In this document: positions 6,441 to 13,311 of the stretch, in pieces
Layout: each line of letters starts with the position of its first letter
Numbering within the stretch: position 1 is the first letter of the stretch
NCBI GenBank assembly: GCA_002490775.1
Contig: DKUR01000033.1
Span: 1 to 18,726, forward strand
Source: Lachnospiraceae bacterium UBA7199
GTDB lineage: Bacteria > Bacillota > Clostridia > Lachnospirales > Lachnospiraceae
Reading direction: 5' to 3'
Length of the DNA stretch: 18,726 nt
The notes under the pieces: generated by a model
Databases searched by the model: none
What the model saw: the letters and a program-made list of their open reading frames with translations, nothing else
Told to the model about the DNA's origin: nothing
Program-made: the position numbers and the translations under genes

Positions 6441-7856
6441 ATGGAACAATCGAATCAATTTTTAGGAACGGAACACATTGGAAAGCTAATGAGAAAATAT
6501 GCAATCCCCTGCATTATCTCTCTTTTAGTCGGCGCACTCTACAATATTGTAGACCAAATTTTTATAGCAAACGCCAGTTATCTCGGCTCTTATGGAAATG
6601 CAGCAAACACAGTCGTATTTCCGCTTACCGTCGTTGCGCTCGCCATTGCCGTTATGATCGGTGACGGCTGTTGTGCATTCGTCAGTATCAGTCTCGGCAA
6701 AGGGGAAATGGCTCATGCCAAAAAAAGTGTCGGCAACGCAATCCTTATGATGATAGCAGGCAGCCTGCTGCTAACCGCTGTTTATCTGCTTTTTCAGGCA
6801 CAAATTATTGCCATGTTCGGCGGAACCGTAAATGAGGAAACCTTTTATTATGCCAAAGAATATTTTTTCTATATTAGTCTGGGTATTCCGTTTTATATGT
6901 TCGGGCAGGCAATGAATCCGATTATCCGCGCTGACGGGAATCCCAAATTCGCTATGGCTTCTACTCTGATGGGTGCGGTTGCCAATATCATACTTGACCC
7001 GGTTTTTATTTTCGTATTTAAATGGGGGATGAAAGGCGCAGCTGTCGCAACGGTAATCGGCCAAATTATCACAGCGATATTAGGGGTATGGTATATCCTG
7101 CACATGCGGACAATCAAGCCGTTACTTATCGACTTAAAATTGGACCGTAAAATCTGCGGCAAGACATTACTTTTAGGAATTACAAGTTTTTTATCGCAAA
7201 TTTCTTTGGTTGCGGCAATGGCTGCAATTAACAATATGCTCCGCAAGTACGGCGCAATGGACGAAATATTCGATCAGGCGCAGTATGCACAGATCCCCAT
7301 GGCCGTTGTCGGCATTGTTATGAAATTTTTCCAGATTGTCATTTCCATTGTTGTCGGTATGGCGGCCGGCTGTATACCGATTGTGGGCTATAATATAGGC
7401 GCAGGCAATAAATTGCGGGTCAAAGAGCTGTTCACAAAATTGCTGACCGCAGAAGCCCTTGTAGGTGCAGCCGCATTTGTTTTGGTTGAGGTTTTCCCGC
7501 ATCAACTCATTTCCATTTTCGGCGCCGCAAACGAAAGCAGTTATTATACGGAATTTGCCATAAAAGCATTTCGGGTCTATCTGTGTATGATTATTATGGC
7601 CTGCATCAACAAAGCGTGTTTCATCTTTTTACAGGCCATGGGAAAAGCGGCGGCGTCTACCGCACTCTCCATGCTGCGTGAAGTGGTGTTCGGTGTCGGA
7701 TTCGCTATTTTACTTCCCGTATTTTGGGGACTCAACGGGGTGCTATACTCCATGCCTGTTTCCGATATTTTGACGTTTATTGTTGCGGTTATCCTAATCG
7801 CTCGTACTTACAAGGAATTAAATGCGGAAAATTCTCTGCACTTTAGAGAGCCTTAG
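6441..7856 (+). CDS. MATE-family multidrug/organic cation efflux transporter
   Basis: A 471-residue protein from ATG 6441, an expected length for the family. It opens MEQSNQFLGTEHIGKLMRKY, then the first MATE helix with LVGALYNIVDQIFIA, the internal-repeat signature AMNPIIRADGNPKFAMASTLMGAVANIILDPVFIF, and the second-half counterpart GMAAGCIPIVGYNIGAGN, about 12 hydrophobic segments in all. The start is favoured by family alignment; the upstream GGTGA is a modest binding site, and the 19-codon extension to 6384 is unlikely. MATE proteins export cationic drugs or metabolites using sodium or proton gradients. Transcription is divergent from the Rrf2 gene, and the promoter bears the same dyad, so export is probably induced together with the SirTM operon. 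The gene is intact, unlike the MATE gene at 1931-3126. Confidence 0.93.
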   Translation: MEQSNQFLGTEHIGKLMRKYAIPCIISLLVGALYNIVDQIFIANASYLGSYGNAANTVVFPLTVVALAIAVMIGDGCCAFVSISLGKGEMAHAKKSVGNAILMMIAGSLLLTAVYLLFQAQIIAMFGGTVNEETFYYAKEYFFYISLGIPFYMFGQAMNPIIRADGNPKFAMASTLMGAVANIILDPVFIFVFKWGMKGAAVATVIGQIITAILGVWYILHMRTIKPLLIDLKLDRKICGKTLLLGITSFLSQISLVAAMAAINNMLRKYGAMDEIFDQAQYAQIPMAVVGIVMKFFQIVISIVVGMAAGCIPIVGYNIGAGNKLRVKELFTKLLTAEALVGAAAFVLVEVFPHQLISIFGAANESSYYTEFAIKAFRVYLCMIIMACINKACFIFLQAMGKAAASTALSMLREVVFGVGFAILLPVFWGLNGVLYSMPVSDILTFIVAVILIARTYKELNAENSLHFREP

Positions 7857-7872
7857 GGATAATCCCTCTGTA

Positions 7873-8664
7873 TTAAGATGGCGGTATCATACGGATATCA
7901 TCAATTTGTTTTGCCCGCTGATAAGCTGTATCCAAGAACTCATGAATTGACAAATCTTCATAATCCCAATTCATTGGTTCTAATGTTGTAGCGCCTTTAT
8001 AGCCGGTTAGCGCTATTTCTCTCATAACAGCAGGCCAATCTATTTTTCCGTCGAACGGCAGCTGATGTTGATTCCGTTTGCCGCCATTGTCCTGTAAATG
8101 CAGCGCCATCAAACGATTTCCATATAATTTCAGCAAATCATCATTCGGCGCATAATTTATATGGTGACAACTGTCATAACAATAACCGACATTTTTTGAT
8201 TGAAACGTACCTAATACCAAAGCCAGATTTTGCATATTGGACAAGTTCTCAAACGCTATGTTTATATCATATTTTTCTGCTTCATTGATCAGCAGCCCTA
8301 ATCTTTCCAACCCCAAATGATTGATCGGATACTTATCATTCGGCAAATGGATAACCATTGTCGGAATATGAAATGCAGAGCAATCAATTACACATTGTAA
8401 ATAATTTCGGAATACACTTTCTCCATCTAAATTATCTAATGATAAAAAAACCTGTTCATGAACCGGCGCATGAATATTTTCTATATCCAATCCTGCGTTT
8501 CTGGCAAATTGAGCATCCTTTTGATAACCAATCCCCCTGCCAAATTTGTCACTCCACCAGAGCATTACACAGTCAAAGCCGGCTTTTTTAATCAATCTGT
8601 ATCTTTCCTCAAAGGATACATCATATCCCAAACCATATCCAAAGCAATCATATATTCCTATCAT
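7873..8664 (-). CDS. Sugar phosphate isomerase/epimerase-like TIM-barrel protein (AP endonuclease family 2 fold)
   Basis: A 263-residue protein from ATG 8664, with AGGTAGGA roughly 9 bases upstream. The xylose-isomerase-like barrel motifs appear in order: ENIHAPVHEQ, VIHLPN, NIAFENL (metal-binding Glu), YCYDSCHH (Asp and His), LHLQDNGGKRNQHQLPFDGKIDW (His and Asp) and ATTLEPMNW (Glu). These residues form the divalent-metal site of this family, whose members isomerise or epimerise sugars or act on inositols. The substrate cannot be set from sequence alone. It is convergent with the MATE gene (16 bases apart) and follows the serine hydrolase on the same strand after about 56 bases, without obvious functional linkage. 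Confidence 0.85.
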   Translation of the reverse strand: MIGIYDCFGYGLGYDVSFEERYRLIKKAGFDCVMLWWSDKFGRGIGYQKDAQFARNAGLDIENIHAPVHEQVFLSLDNLDGESVFRNYLQCVIDCSAFHIPTMVIHLPNDKYPINHLGLERLGLLINEAEKYDINIAFENLSNMQNLALVLGTFQSKNVGYCYDSCHHINYAPNDDLLKLYGNRLMALHLQDNGGKRNQHQLPFDGKIDWPAVMREIALTGYKGATTLEPMNWDYEDLSIHEFLDTAYQRAKQIDDIRMIPPS

Positions 8665-8720
8665 GCCAGCATCCTACCTGTTTTTCTTATCATTCTACAC
8701 TTATAGAATATTAAAAAATT

Positions 8721-9767
8721 TTAAAATGCCTTGTGTGCTATGCCTTCCATCTCATTCAGGAAGTTGCTGCTGACACTTGAATTCAGCATTGCCACAAATC
8801 CTTTTTGCGATTTTAACTGAAAACACATTTCGGAGGTATAACCGAGGTTGCCGCCGGAATGCTCATAATAACCCTCCGGATTTTCATCCGGGAAAAAGAG
8901 TCCCAGACCGGTAGAAGCGCCGGGTATTGCTTTCGTCGTCATTGCAACCATACTATCTTTTGACAAAAAAGCACTTTGACCTTTCATCGCCCTCATAAGC
9001 TCTATTTCCAAAAGCGCCAGCTGCTTTGGATTTGTCCATAATCCAGCAGCCGCCAATTCCGGCATGATGCTGAATCCGCCCGCAATTTTCCTGTTGTATA
9101 CATCATAGCCGCAGGCATAATTCGGATGGGCGCAGGTGTCTAGCGGTTGTTCAAATGTACTTTGCGTCATACCGAGCGGTGATAATACCCATTTCTGCAT
9201 AAGTGGTTCAAATTCCGTGTCGAGTACGTCACAAATTACTTTTTGCGCAAGAATATATCCGCCGCCGGAATATGCCCACTTCGCATTGGGTTCGGTCTGC
9301 ATAAAGAGAGGCAGATTATTTGCAGGATATTCACCTCTGAGGATCTGGTCAACGGAAGGGATCTCCATAGTATGCAAATATCCCGTGAACCCGCCAATAT
9401 TGAAGCCGGCTGTATGGCTTAACAGATTTCTAAGGGTGACCCGATGATCTTGACAATCAAATGTTTTATAAAAATCCGCATCGGTATATTGTCTGATGTC
9501 TTCATCCAGATCAACTTTTCCGGCTTCCGCCAATCGCAGCACAGCAATTACCAGTAAGACTTTGCTTATAGATGCCGCCTGAAACAACGTTTCATCGTCT
9601 GCTTCTATTTTGTTCTCACGATCGCGGCAGCCAAAACATTCGGTATGTATATCGCCATCTTCCAGGACGCAGACAGACAAGGCCGGTACTTTATAAAAAT
9701 CCATCCGTTCATAGAAACTCATCCCGGAATATGAAGCTTCTTTGATCGCTTGCATAATACAGCTCAT
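8721..9767 (-). CDS. Beta-lactamase-fold serine hydrolase (class C/penicillin-binding-protein-like)
   Basis: A 348-residue protein from ATG 9767, with AGGCGG about 7 bases upstream. The longer reading from 9830 begins inside a repeated hairpin sequence and has no binding site. The S-x-x-K nucleophile motif is AASISK (S66 and K69), the second motif is YSGGGYILAQ, and the HSGG near the C-terminus takes the place of K-T-G, as in esterase and D-aminopeptidase relatives. No signal peptide is evident, so it is probably cytoplasmic, unlike true beta-lactamases. Substrates of this family include peptides, esters and lactones, so no specific activity is assigned. It lies 82 bases downstream of the AlbA_2 gene and is probably cotranscribed with it. 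Confidence 0.85.
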   Translation of the reverse strand: MSCIMQAIKEASYSGMSFYERMDFYKVPALSVCVLEDGDIHTECFGCRDRENKIEADDETLFQAASISKVLLVIAVLRLAEAGKVDLDEDIRQYTDADFYKTFDCQDHRVTLRNLLSHTAGFNIGGFTGYLHTMEIPSVDQILRGEYPANNLPLFMQTEPNAKWAYSGGGYILAQKVICDVLDTEFEPLMQKWVLSPLGMTQSTFEQPLDTCAHPNYACGYDVYNRKIAGGFSIMPELAAAGLWTNPKQLALLEIELMRAMKGQSAFLSKDSMVAMTTKAIPGASTGLGLFFPDENPEGYYEHSGGNLGYTSEMCFQLKSQKGFVAMLNSSVSSNFLNEMEGIAHKAF

Positions 9768-9813
9768 CTTTATACCGCCTCTTAAACATGATGATAAGCA
9801 AACTGTGTTTCCG

Positions 9814-9848
9814 CTCATTAATTCGCTCATCTGAAATGAGCGAATTAA
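9814..9848. repeat. 13-bp perfect inverted repeat, partly duplicated from the end of the neighbouring gene
   Basis: TTAATTCGCTCAT (9818-9830) and ATGAGCGAATTAA (9836-9848) pair perfectly over a 5-base loop, just downstream of the AlbA_2 stop. The left arm with its flanks (9814-9830) is identical to 10043-10059 inside that gene, where AATTCGCTCATCTG is repeated again at 10060-10073. There is no adjoining T run, so it is not a standard terminator. Confidence 0.65.
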
Positions 9849-9849
9849 G

Positions 9850-11235
9850 CTAAAGCCTTGTATATATATTGCCCTTAGTCATTTTTTTGCTTTTAATAAC
9901 TCCACAGTCTGTCAATGCCTTTAAATATCTACGGACTTGCGCTTCTGACTTGCCTGTAATTTCCTTGCCCATCGCCGTTGTAATAGTAGCATGATCCTTT
10001 AAATACTCAAGTATCTGCTGTACCGGCTCTTGCATTTTCCCACTCATTAATTCGCTCATAATTCGCTCATCTGGCGCGAGTGGATTACTTTCATTACAAT
10101 TCAGCAACTCTAAATACTTATCACACGCTTTGCAAAGTACCATAATCCCTGATGCACTGATATTGTATTCCGGCAGCCGCCCATTATACTTTTCACAAGC
10201 TTCTTTAATTTTTTCAAACCCTCTGCCCCATGCCTCTATCATACCGCTTTTAAAGAAAACATTTGCCAGCTTCGGATTATATGGCCTAGAAGAATGCTTT
10301 TCAAACAGCTTCTCCGTTGAATCAAGCTCAGACGGCATCTCACCATCATTCCAGATATATATTTTGTCCTCATATACGCTGATCTGAATGGGATTGCAGG
10401 CACTGTAATCCTTATGAACCACCGCATTCAGCAATATCTCACGAAATGCTTCCTGTGGAAACATAAACTGCTCGATCCTCTGAATTCCATCATAATAAAT
10501 CAGGGCTTTCAAATATTTCGTGTAGACCAAATCAACTGTCTTATCAATCTGTTCAATCAGGGAGCCGTGCACCTCATCCTGATATTTCAAATCAGAATCG
10601 GAAGCGCCAAAATAACCAATCTTGATATAAGAACCCGTAACCCACTTCTCTGGATCTTTATAAAAGGCAAGCATTGCCGCCCTGATCAGATACCTTTCTT
10701 CGTCAATTAGGTGAAGATTCTCCATCAGTATAGTATCGTCAACGCTTGTTTCCTCCTCCGTCAGTCTATGTCTTCTCAGAGCCTTTTCCTTAAACAAGTC
10801 GATTGCCTCTCTCCTCAAATCCGTTACCTGTAATTTGGGTATCGGCATACCGTCCCATGTTCTTCCCTGCGATTTCAGAATTGCTTTGTCCAGTTCTTTT
10901 CCGGTTATCGTTCTCATGGTGCTGCCTGAGCGATAAAAATATTTGCCATGATAACTGATAAGCGAAGGGTACTTGTCCACAATAATCTCAATGTATTGTA
11001 AGTCATTTTCATATAGCAGATTAACATCAGCTACAATACCCATTGTATCTGTAATCTTATTTGGGATGGCTTCCAATAACTTTTCCCTGTCCTTATCGCT
11101 GAGCCCGCTAACAACTCCGTCGTCGTTTTTGCCAATATAGAGCGTTCCGCCATAGGCATTTGCGTATCCGCAAATCCACTCTAGGAAATCATCGTGCCAT
11201 GCTTCTTTCCATTCGATTGTTTGATGCTCCGGCAT
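9850..11235 (-). CDS. AlbA_2/Schlafen-type putative DNA-binding domain plus ATPase-fold regulator
   Basis: A 461-residue protein. ATG 11235 has AGGTGA six bases upstream; an in-frame GTG three codons earlier is an alternative. The N-terminal AlbA_2 (Schlafen AAA_4) domain covers about 1-120 (QTIEWKEAWHDDFLEWICGYANAYGGTLYIGKNDDGVV...). The middle carries a GHKL-like ATP-binding module (FREILLNAVVHKDYS, IYIWNDGEMPSEL, SRPYNPKLANVFFKSGMIEAWGRGFEKI). The C-terminus is a winged helix (VQQILEYLKDHATITTAMGKEITGKSEAQVRRYLKAL). These proteins are usually annotated as ATP-binding or transcriptional regulators, and their function is poorly known. A short MSELMSGKM segment before the winged helix is repeated, in DNA, downstream of the stop. 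The promoter and attenuator-like leader at 11284-11408 drive the gene, and the serine hydrolase follows in the same direction. Confidence 0.85.
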   Translation of the reverse strand: MPEHQTIEWKEAWHDDFLEWICGYANAYGGTLYIGKNDDGVVSGLSDKDREKLLEAIPNKITDTMGIVADVNLLYENDLQYIEIIVDKYPSLISYHGKYFYRSGSTMRTITGKELDKAILKSQGRTWDGMPIPKLQVTDLRREAIDLFKEKALRRHRLTEEETSVDDTILMENLHLIDEERYLIRAAMLAFYKDPEKWVTGSYIKIGYFGASDSDLKYQDEVHGSLIEQIDKTVDLVYTKYLKALIYYDGIQRIEQFMFPQEAFREILLNAVVHKDYSACNPIQISVYEDKIYIWNDGEMPSELDSTEKLFEKHSSRPYNPKLANVFFKSGMIEAWGRGFEKIKEACEKYNGRLPEYNISASGIMVLCKACDKYLELLNCNESNPLAPDERIMSELMSGKMQEPVQQILEYLKDHATITTAMGKEITGKSEAQVRRYLKALTDCGVIKSKKMTKGNIYTRL

Positions 11236-11283
11236 TTTCTTCACCTACTACCTTCTTCATCTATCATTTTATATTTGCTTATG

Positions 11284-11314
11284 AAAAAAGTCTCCCACTT
11301 TTCGGTAAGAGACT
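11284..11314 (-). terminator. Intrinsic terminator inside the leader of the AlbA_2 gene
   Basis: On the minus strand AGTCTCTTAC (11314-11305) pairs with GTGGGAGACT (11298-11289) over the loop CGAAAA, a 10-bp stem with two G-T wobbles, followed by five T residues. It lies between the promoter and the start codon, so it would stop transcription before the gene unless the hairpin is disrupted. Confidence 0.75.
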
Positions 11315-11375
11315 ATACATACAACTCGACCATTTATATACCGCATATCGGTCAGCGGTAAACTTTCTTTGTGTC
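11315..11375 (-). promoter_or_regulatory. Attenuator-like leader: pseudoknot-capable hairpin and six-codon reading frame
   Basis: In the minus-strand transcript TACCGC (11360-11355) pairs with GCGGTA (11344-11339). GACC in the loop (11353-11350) can pair with GGTC (11331-11328) to form a pseudoknot. The GGTC overlaps an ATG at 11333 opening the frame MVELYV and stop (11333-11313), which runs into the 5' arm of the terminator. The CGGTA of the hairpin could instead pair with TACCG in the terminator arm, giving a mutually exclusive antiterminator. The frame has no strong binding site, and no known riboswitch consensus was recognised. Confidence 0.45.
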
Positions 11376-11379
11376 TAAC

Positions 11380-11408
11380 ATTCTAGCAGGTCAACACTAA
11401 GGTGTCAA
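11380..11408 (-). promoter_or_regulatory. Promoter of the AlbA_2 leader
   Basis: On the minus strand TTGACA (11408-11403) and TAGAAT (11385-11380) are 17 bases apart. TTGAC occurs again 14 bases after the first. Transcription would begin about 60 bases upstream of the terminator and about 140 bases before the AlbA_2 start codon. Confidence 0.7.
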
Positions 11409-11443
11409 TATATTTTTCAAATATATATGGACGAAAATTCGTT

Positions 11444-11774
11444 TCAATCATAAATTATTTTTTTGCCCATCTTTTTTTTGATCTTCTCTATCAGTGCCAT
11501 ATCCGCCGGAAGCCACTCTACGTCATACAGTGTGTCTATCGAAAGCCATCTGGCCGCCTCCGCCTCTTTGAGCACCAGCTCACCTACCTTGATCTGTGTA
11601 TCAAGCTCTTCCCTTATCTCTCTAACCAAAGCCTCCTGCGATGTTTCACCGGCCTCAATCTTTCCGCCGGGAAACTCCCATTTCCCCTTGAACTCACCGT
11701 AACCTCTGGCCGTGGCAAAAATCCTGGCGGGGGTGAGTCATATCGTCGCAGATAATGGCCGCAGCCACGCGGAT
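11444..11774 (-). pseudogene. Decayed Nudix (MutT-like) domain following the histidine phosphatase
   Basis: The domain begins in the phosphatase frame as IRVAAAIICDDM (from about 11774). It continues one frame over as RIFATARGYGEFKGKWEFPGG, then a complete Nudix box GGKIEAGETSQEALVREIREEL matching G-x5-E-x7-R-E-x-x-E-E. The shift lies at a run of five C residues on the minus strand (11729-11733); four would restore the frame. After the box, IKVGELVLKEAEAARWLSIDTLYDVEWLPAD shows a second lesion. In MutT relatives about 25 residues of core strands lie between the equivalents of KVGEL and VLKEAEAA, and they are missing here. The first lesion breaks the frame and the second removes the fold centre, so pyrophosphohydrolase activity is very unlikely. 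Confidence 0.75.
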
Positions 11775-12371
11775 TGGTTCCTTATCCGCGCGCTGGCTGC
11801 CTTTAAACTCTTTCTCCACATGACCATGCTCGTGCTTACCAATAAGTTTATTTCCTTCAAAATCCAACTCGATAACATAGGGCATCCAATCTATTATTCT
11901 TAAGAAGTCATCGCACCCAAAACTGTTATCATAAAAGTTCAATATGGAACTGAGGGCAGTTCCATGCGTTCCTACCACAATTTCTTTATCCGCATTATCT
12001 GCCAAAATATCATGCAGCGCTTCCATATTACGTTTTTGAACCATGGCAATGGATTCTCCACCCTCTTCATGATAATCATGATCTGCCCAGCGTCTCTGAA
12101 ACATTCCATGATGATTGCCATTCGGACCTTTTTCCCGCTCTCTTAATCTCTCGTCTGTTATGATCTCTTTTCCAAAAAAGGCGGCCGCATCCGCTATCGT
12201 ATCTTTACTGCGCTTGTATGGGCTACTGTAAAACATATCTATTTTCCTGTCCTTCAAAAATTCCACTACCATTGCGGAATCTTTCCTGCCTTCCTCCGTT
12301 AACGGTCTTGTTCTGTCTTCTTCCCAATCATGATCCGGTTGTGCATGACGCACGAAATACACTCTCGTCAT
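11694..12371 (-). CDS. Histidine phosphatase superfamily protein with frameshifted C-terminal tail
   Basis: From ATG 12371 this gives 225 residues beginning MTRVYFVRHAQPDHDW, the R-H-x catalytic histidine motif at residues 8-9. SSPYKRSKDTI, REREKGPNGNHHGMFQRRW and VVGTHGTALSSIL (second catalytic histidine) follow. The family removes phosphate through a phosphohistidine intermediate and includes broad-specificity phosphatases and phosphoglycerate mutases. The phosphatase domain ends near residue 185. The tail first enters a Nudix domain (IRVAAAIICDDM) and then about 13 out-of-frame residues (to HGQRLR) after the C5 run. A start at 12401 is possible but has no binding site; the chosen ATG has GGAGG 13 bases upstream, rather far. 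The phosphatase part looks functional. The intact ancestor was probably a phosphatase-Nudix fusion. Confidence 0.82.
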   Translation of the reverse strand: MTRVYFVRHAQPDHDWEEDRTRPLTEEGRKDSAMVVEFLKDRKIDMFYSSPYKRSKDTIADAAAFFGKEIITDERLREREKGPNGNHHGMFQRRWADHDYHEEGGESIAMVQKRNMEALHDILADNADKEIVVGTHGTALSSILNFYDNSFGCDDFLRIIDWMPYVIELDFEGNKLIGKHEHGHVEKEFKGSQRADKEPIRVAAAIICDDMTHPRQDFCHGQRLR

Positions 12372-12441
12372 AATACTCTGCTTCCCTCCCGATTTGTCCA
12401 TCTAATTCTATCAGGCAGCGCCCTGCCCAAATCAGGCACTG

Positions 12442-12954
12442 TTATAAGCGGTAGTCTGTCTTCCCGATCTCCATTTCAATAATTCTCCACGGTTTCCCGT
12501 CAACTATTTCCCTTTCGACAAAACCCACTGTTTTATAGCACTTATATGCCGAAGTATTATTTTCAAATACGCCGATGGTAACCTTTTCAGCGCCCAGAAT
12601 ATCAAACGCATATTTGAGCCCGGCATTAAGCATCTGCTTCCCGTATCCCTTTCCTCGGAGTGCATCGTCCACGATCACCCAGCCGAAACGGAGAATTTTA
12701 TTATCCCCCTGTAGGTATCTCATAATAAAATGGCCCATCACTTCATTATTATCGTCAAACGCCGTCCATGGATAAAAATTATCCGCTTCCTTACAATCTC
12801 CATTATTTAATCTATATTTTTCGTCGATCACATCAGCAGTAATCGGGAAATTTCCAAACTTTTCCCCACCCCATTTTAGAAAAACTGTTTTATCTTTGAT
12901 CCATTCAGCTATTTTTTCAGCGTCGCAACTCTTATATGGTCTTAATCTCAGCAT
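12442..12954 (-). CDS. GNAT-family N-acetyltransferase
   Basis: A 170-residue protein starting MLRLRPYKSCDAEKIAEWI, the usual RimJ/RimL-like N-terminus. The acetyl-CoA pyrophosphate-binding motif is RFGWVIVDDALRGKGYGKQML (R-G-x-G-Y-G at about 101-106). EKVTIGVFENNTSAYKCYKTVGFVEREI, with its N-x-x-A-x-x-x-Y strand-helix, is the canonical end of the fold. The acceptor could be a protein N-terminus, an aminoglycoside or a small metabolite and is not decided by sequence. AAGGAG lies 15 bases upstream of the ATG, unusually far. An in-frame TAA just before excludes a normal upstream start, so weak or leader-dependent translation is possible. The gene is 70 bases upstream of the phosphatase start on the same strand. 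Confidence 0.88.
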   Translation of the reverse strand: MLRLRPYKSCDAEKIAEWIKDKTVFLKWGGEKFGNFPITADVIDEKYRLNNGDCKEADNFYPWTAFDDNNEVMGHFIMRYLQGDNKILRFGWVIVDDALRGKGYGKQMLNAGLKYAFDILGAEKVTIGVFENNTSAYKCYKTVGFVEREIVDGKPWRIIEMEIGKTDYRL

Positions 12955-13156
12955 TATTATCGCTTATTACTCCTTCCAAGTTCTGCAAGATCGTCTTGCG
13001 TTGTGTTTTTATCTTTGCCCCTATATATTACCACACAAACGCCTATCTTGCTATAAAAATGGCAATCCGCCTGATCTTGCGAACTGCCACTTTATCATTT
13101 CTTTATCTGTTTGGCTTTCTTTTTCCATGCTTTATTAACACCGCGCTTCGTCTTTT
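12955..13156. other. Gene-free stretch between the acetyltransferase and the HicB remnant
   Basis: No convincing gene. On the minus strand there is a possible extended -10 promoter (TGGTAATAT, near 13030) for the acetyltransferase, and a 6-bp inverted repeat GCAAGA/TCTTGC in its leader (about 12986-13000). A 25-codon frame (13051-13128) lacks a binding site and resembles nothing I know. Confidence 0.4.
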
Positions 13157-13276
13157 CTATTTTGAATAAACAGCTTCATTTCTTGAAAGCAGATACACAC
13201 AATACTGATTCATACTGATGCCTTCCTTTTTTGAATGTTCCGCCAATAACCGATGTAAACTACGAGGTATGCTTTA
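13157..13276 (-). pseudogene. HicB-family antitoxin remnant (C-terminal fragment)
   Basis: On the minus strand the frame after TAA (13276-13274) reads SIPRSLHRLLAEHSKKEGIS, continuing MNQYCVYLLSRNEAVYSK to TAG at 13157. This is the C-terminal ribbon-helix-helix segment of HicB antitoxins (I-P-R-S-L-H-x-x-L-A-E-x-x-x-x-E-G-I-S-x-N-Q-Y-x-x-Y-L-L-S-R). The N-terminal HicB domain and any hicA toxin gene are missing. The fragment is cut just beside the 27-bp palindrome at 13280-13306, so the nuclease cassette beyond it probably arrived by, or with, the event that truncated hicB. It has no start codon or ribosome site of its own. Confidence 0.75.
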
Positions 13277-13279
13277 TCC

Positions 13280-13306
13280 AATTAGCTACACAGTGTGTAG
13301 CCAATT
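13280..13306. repeat. 27-bp palindrome, left copy flanking the DUF1016 nuclease gene
   Basis: AATTAGCTACACA, a central G, then TGTGTAGCCAATT: an almost perfect palindrome with one mismatch between arms (A against the expected G). The other copy is at 14337-14363, on the opposite side of the nuclease gene. Confidence 0.8.
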
Positions 13307-13311
13307 ACAAG

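Noticed and set aside
7850..7880. Small hairpin AGGGA/TCCCT after the MATE gene as a terminator
   Set aside because: Five base pairs, three-base loop and no following T run; too weak to list.
11284..11375. T-box or a named riboswitch class for the AlbA_2 leader
   Set aside because: No T-box AGGGTGGNACCGCG-like sequence and no other riboswitch core was recognised; only the general attenuator structure can be supported.
13051..13128. 25-codon minus-strand frame between the HicB remnant and the acetyltransferase
   Set aside because: No ribosome binding site, no recognisable motif and chance length; not listed as a gene.
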